This document shows, one piece after another, positions 6,858 to 7,465 of a stretch of 7,465 bases of DNA; position 1 is the stretch's first letter, and the number at the start of each line of letters is the position of its first letter. Under the pieces are notes generated by a model that was not told the origin of the DNA, searched no databases, and saw nothing but the letters and a program-made list of their open reading frames with translations. The translations under genes and the position numbers were made by a program. Source of the stretch: Phycisphaeraceae bacterium (GTDB taxonomy: Bacteria; Planctomycetota; Phycisphaerae; Phycisphaerales; Phycisphaeraceae); the NCBI GenBank assembly GCA_007119405.1, contig SKPT01000234.1, positions 1 to 7,465 on the forward strand. The letters run 5' to 3'.

Positions 6858-6884
6858 AGAGGCCGTGAGGGGCGATCGGCCTCT
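6858..6884. repeat. Inverted repeat, 8-bp arms
   Basis: AGAGGCCG (6858-6865) and CGGCCTCT (6877-6884) are perfect arms around an 11-nt loop. On the plus strand ATTTAC follows, which is too weak a T run to call a terminator with any confidence. Confidence 0.4.
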
Positions 6885-6989
6885 ATTTACAACGGCGCGG
6901 GGGTGGGCCAAAAGGTCGGACAGCGTTCTGAACTGGACTTACGGCACCGGGGAAGGCGCCGTCCGTGGTGCTGACCGGCATCGCGTAGC

Positions 6990-7057
6990 GTGCTGTGTGC
7001 CGAACGTCGTGGGACGCTCGCACACAGCGCCCTTTGGGACGCTGTGTGGCATCCCAC
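6990..7057 (+). other. Mutually exclusive hairpins, possible structured RNA or REP-like element
   Basis: Segment 7020-7030 can pair with 6990-7000 (11 bp, one G-U pair). Alternatively, 7021-7032 can pair with 7036-7048 (9 bp plus 3 bp, with one bulged A and a TTT loop). In the second fold, GTGGGA (7009-7014) also pairs with TCCCAC (7052-7057) to enclose the inner stem. GGGACGCT occurs twice, at 7011 and 7036. Competing stems of this kind are seen in attenuators and riboregulators, but no T run follows and the GntR promoter candidate lies downstream, so the transcript it would belong to is unknown. A palindromic intergenic repeat is an equally good reading. Confidence 0.4.
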
Positions 7058-7074
7058 CCCGCCACCACCCCGCC

Positions 7075-7102
7075 GCAACCCGCAACCCTCAACCCGCAAC
7101 CC
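7075..7102. repeat. Four tandem heptamers (G/T)CAACCC
   Basis: The unit GCAACCC occurs four times head to tail, the third copy having T for the first G. The 28-bp tract is preceded by C-rich sequence. It looks like a slippage-type microsatellite and may vary in copy number between strains. Confidence 0.7.
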
Positions 7103-7198
7103 GGGCCGCCAGTTTGTTGAGGTCCGCCCCCGCAGATACTCGGCGAGCAACCGCCCTACCGCCTCTTCTGGACCGATCAACTGACATGATTTGACGTG
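7089..7198 (-). pseudogene. Possible relic of a gene end, frameshifted at a G run
   Basis: On the minus strand the sequence reads GPEEAVGRLLAEYLR down to about 7132. After a run of five G it makes sense only in another frame, as ADLNKLAARVAG followed by TGA at 7089-7091. Adding one G to the run would join the two into one smooth amphipathic helical end. There is no start or ribosome site, the frame is closed upstream by a TGA at 7199-7201, and the piece overlaps the GntR operator region. I cannot name the family. It may be the remnant of a gene whose front part was lost, or chance reading of GC-rich DNA. Confidence 0.25.
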
Positions 7199-7210
7199 TC
7201 AACTGACATG
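7177..7210. repeat. Two 12-bp direct repeats 22 bp apart, probable operator
   Basis: TCAACTGACATG occurs exactly at 7177-7188 and 7199-7210. The 22-bp period is about two turns of the helix, placing both copies on the same face. The second copy overlaps TTGACGTGTCAA (7191-7202), a near-palindrome with TTGAC/GTCAA arms, and TGTCAACTGACA (7197-7208), with TGTCA/TGACA arms. The GT..AC layout fits GntR-family operators in general, and the site sits 40-75 bases before the GntR start, so autoregulation is the likely role. Confidence 0.55.
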
Positions 7211-7217
7211 GTATACC
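7191..7217 (+). promoter_or_regulatory. Candidate promoter of the GntR-family gene
   Basis: TTGACG (7191-7196) is a good -35 box. TATACC (7212-7217), preceded by TGG, makes an extended -10. The spacing is 15 bp, shorter than ideal, which would suit a promoter that relies on the extended -10. The operator repeats overlap both boxes. Confidence 0.45.
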
Positions 7218-7252
7218 CTCCCGACATCCTTCCGGGGGCTAAGGAGTCGCCG

Positions 7253-7465
7253 TTGTCCAAGTACCACGTCCTGCTCGATCAGGTCCGCCATGCGATCCAG
7301 GCGGGCGAGCACGGCCGCGCGGGCGATCGGTTCATGCCCACGCGCAGGTTCGCGCAGGTGCTCGGCGTGTCGCTGGCGACGGCGCAGAAGATCCACCGCC
7401 AGCTTCAGCACGAGGGCCTGCTGGTGCCGGACGCGACGAACCCGGCGATCATCAGCGCCCAGGGC
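7253..7465 (+). CDS. GntR-family transcriptional regulator, N-terminal DNA-binding domain (partial)
   Basis: The 71 visible residues match the GntR winged helix-turn-helix: YHVLLDQVRHAIQAGEHGRAGDRF, then MPTRRFAQVLGVSLATAQKIHRQL with the recognition helix, then QHEGLLVP leading to the wing. The order and spacing follow the family pattern 'I...I..G...pGd.LPs.r.LA..lgvS..Tv..a...L...Gl'. The effector-binding domain lies beyond the window, so the ligand and subfamily (for example GntR with a LacI-type sensor, common in planctomycetes) cannot be told. I chose the TTG at 7253 because AAGGAG (7241-7246) lies six bases before it. An in-frame ATG at 7208 would add 15 residues, but it overlaps the second operator repeat and the -10 box. 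Direct repeats at the promoter suggest autoregulation. Confidence 0.85.
   Translation, partial: MSKYHVLLDQVRHAIQAGEHGRAGDRFMPTRRFAQVLGVSLATAQKIHRQLQHEGLLVPDATNPAIISAQG

Larger units (their letters stand above)
6650..7252. other. Structured intergenic region upstream of recombinase and GntR
   Basis: No intact gene is visible in these 603 bases between divergent genes. It holds a palindrome next to the recombinase start, an 8-bp hairpin at 6858-6884, competing hairpins at 6990-7057, heptamer repeats at 7075-7102, a possible coding relic on the minus strand at 7089-7198, and the GntR promoter with direct repeats at 7177-7217. I found no tRNA here. A weak minus-strand promoter is possible around 6758-6786 (TTTTCG, 17 bp, TATGGT). 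Confidence 0.6.

Noticed and set aside
5208..7252. tRNA gene as integration target, or CRISPR array, near the recombinase
   Set aside because: I found no cloverleaf or TTCGA-type T-arm in a proper context, and no regularly spaced repeats of CRISPR length.

Overview
The window looks like chromosomal DNA from a GC-rich planctomycete, probably of the Phycisphaerae type. Three things point that way: a type IV pilin-like protein with a FTLIELLVAI leader and a GHVAWNDNHV motif, a small CxxC/CxxC/CC zinc-ribbon protein, and a tyrosine recombinase that starts with the planctomycete-style arm 'MPRLKN..YRDRGLAYVKINGQ..LGPWGS'. Several genes lack a clear Shine-Dalgarno site, which also fits. The taxonomic call is inference from protein families only.

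Layout, left to right. 1-85 (minus): the first 28 codons of a protein with a membrane segment. 86-527: a relatively AT-rich intergenic stretch with a 7-bp hairpin and a perfect 15-bp palindrome. 528-1634 (plus): a cytoplasmic Sel1-repeat protein with nine repeats. 1822-1992 (plus): a 56-residue zinc-ribbon gene. 2250-3029 (plus): a pseudopilin-like protein. 3169-5207 (plus): a compact transcription unit made of a promoter candidate, a PD-(D/E)XK nuclease of the DUF91/NucS-like kind, a DUF429 RNase H-fold protein whose ATG overlaps the nuclease stop (ATGA), and a strong intrinsic terminator. 5357-6649 (minus): a tyrosine recombinase interrupted by one in-frame TAA that separates half of its catalytic residues from the rest. 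6650-7252: a structured intergenic region with palindromes, alternative hairpins, a heptamer repeat, a possible gene relic, and two 12-bp direct repeats 22 bp apart over a promoter candidate. 7253-7465 (plus): the DNA-binding domain of a GntR-family regulator, cut by the window end.

How they may work together. The clearest functional unit is the nuclease/DUF429 pair: two predicted nuclease folds, translationally coupled, with their own promoter and terminator, tail to tail with a damaged recombinase. A DNA repair or defence role is possible but inferred. The GntR gene is probably autoregulated through the direct repeats at its promoter. The Sel1, zinc-ribbon and pilin-like genes share a strand but are separated by gaps of about 190-260 bases, and nothing ties them into one operon.
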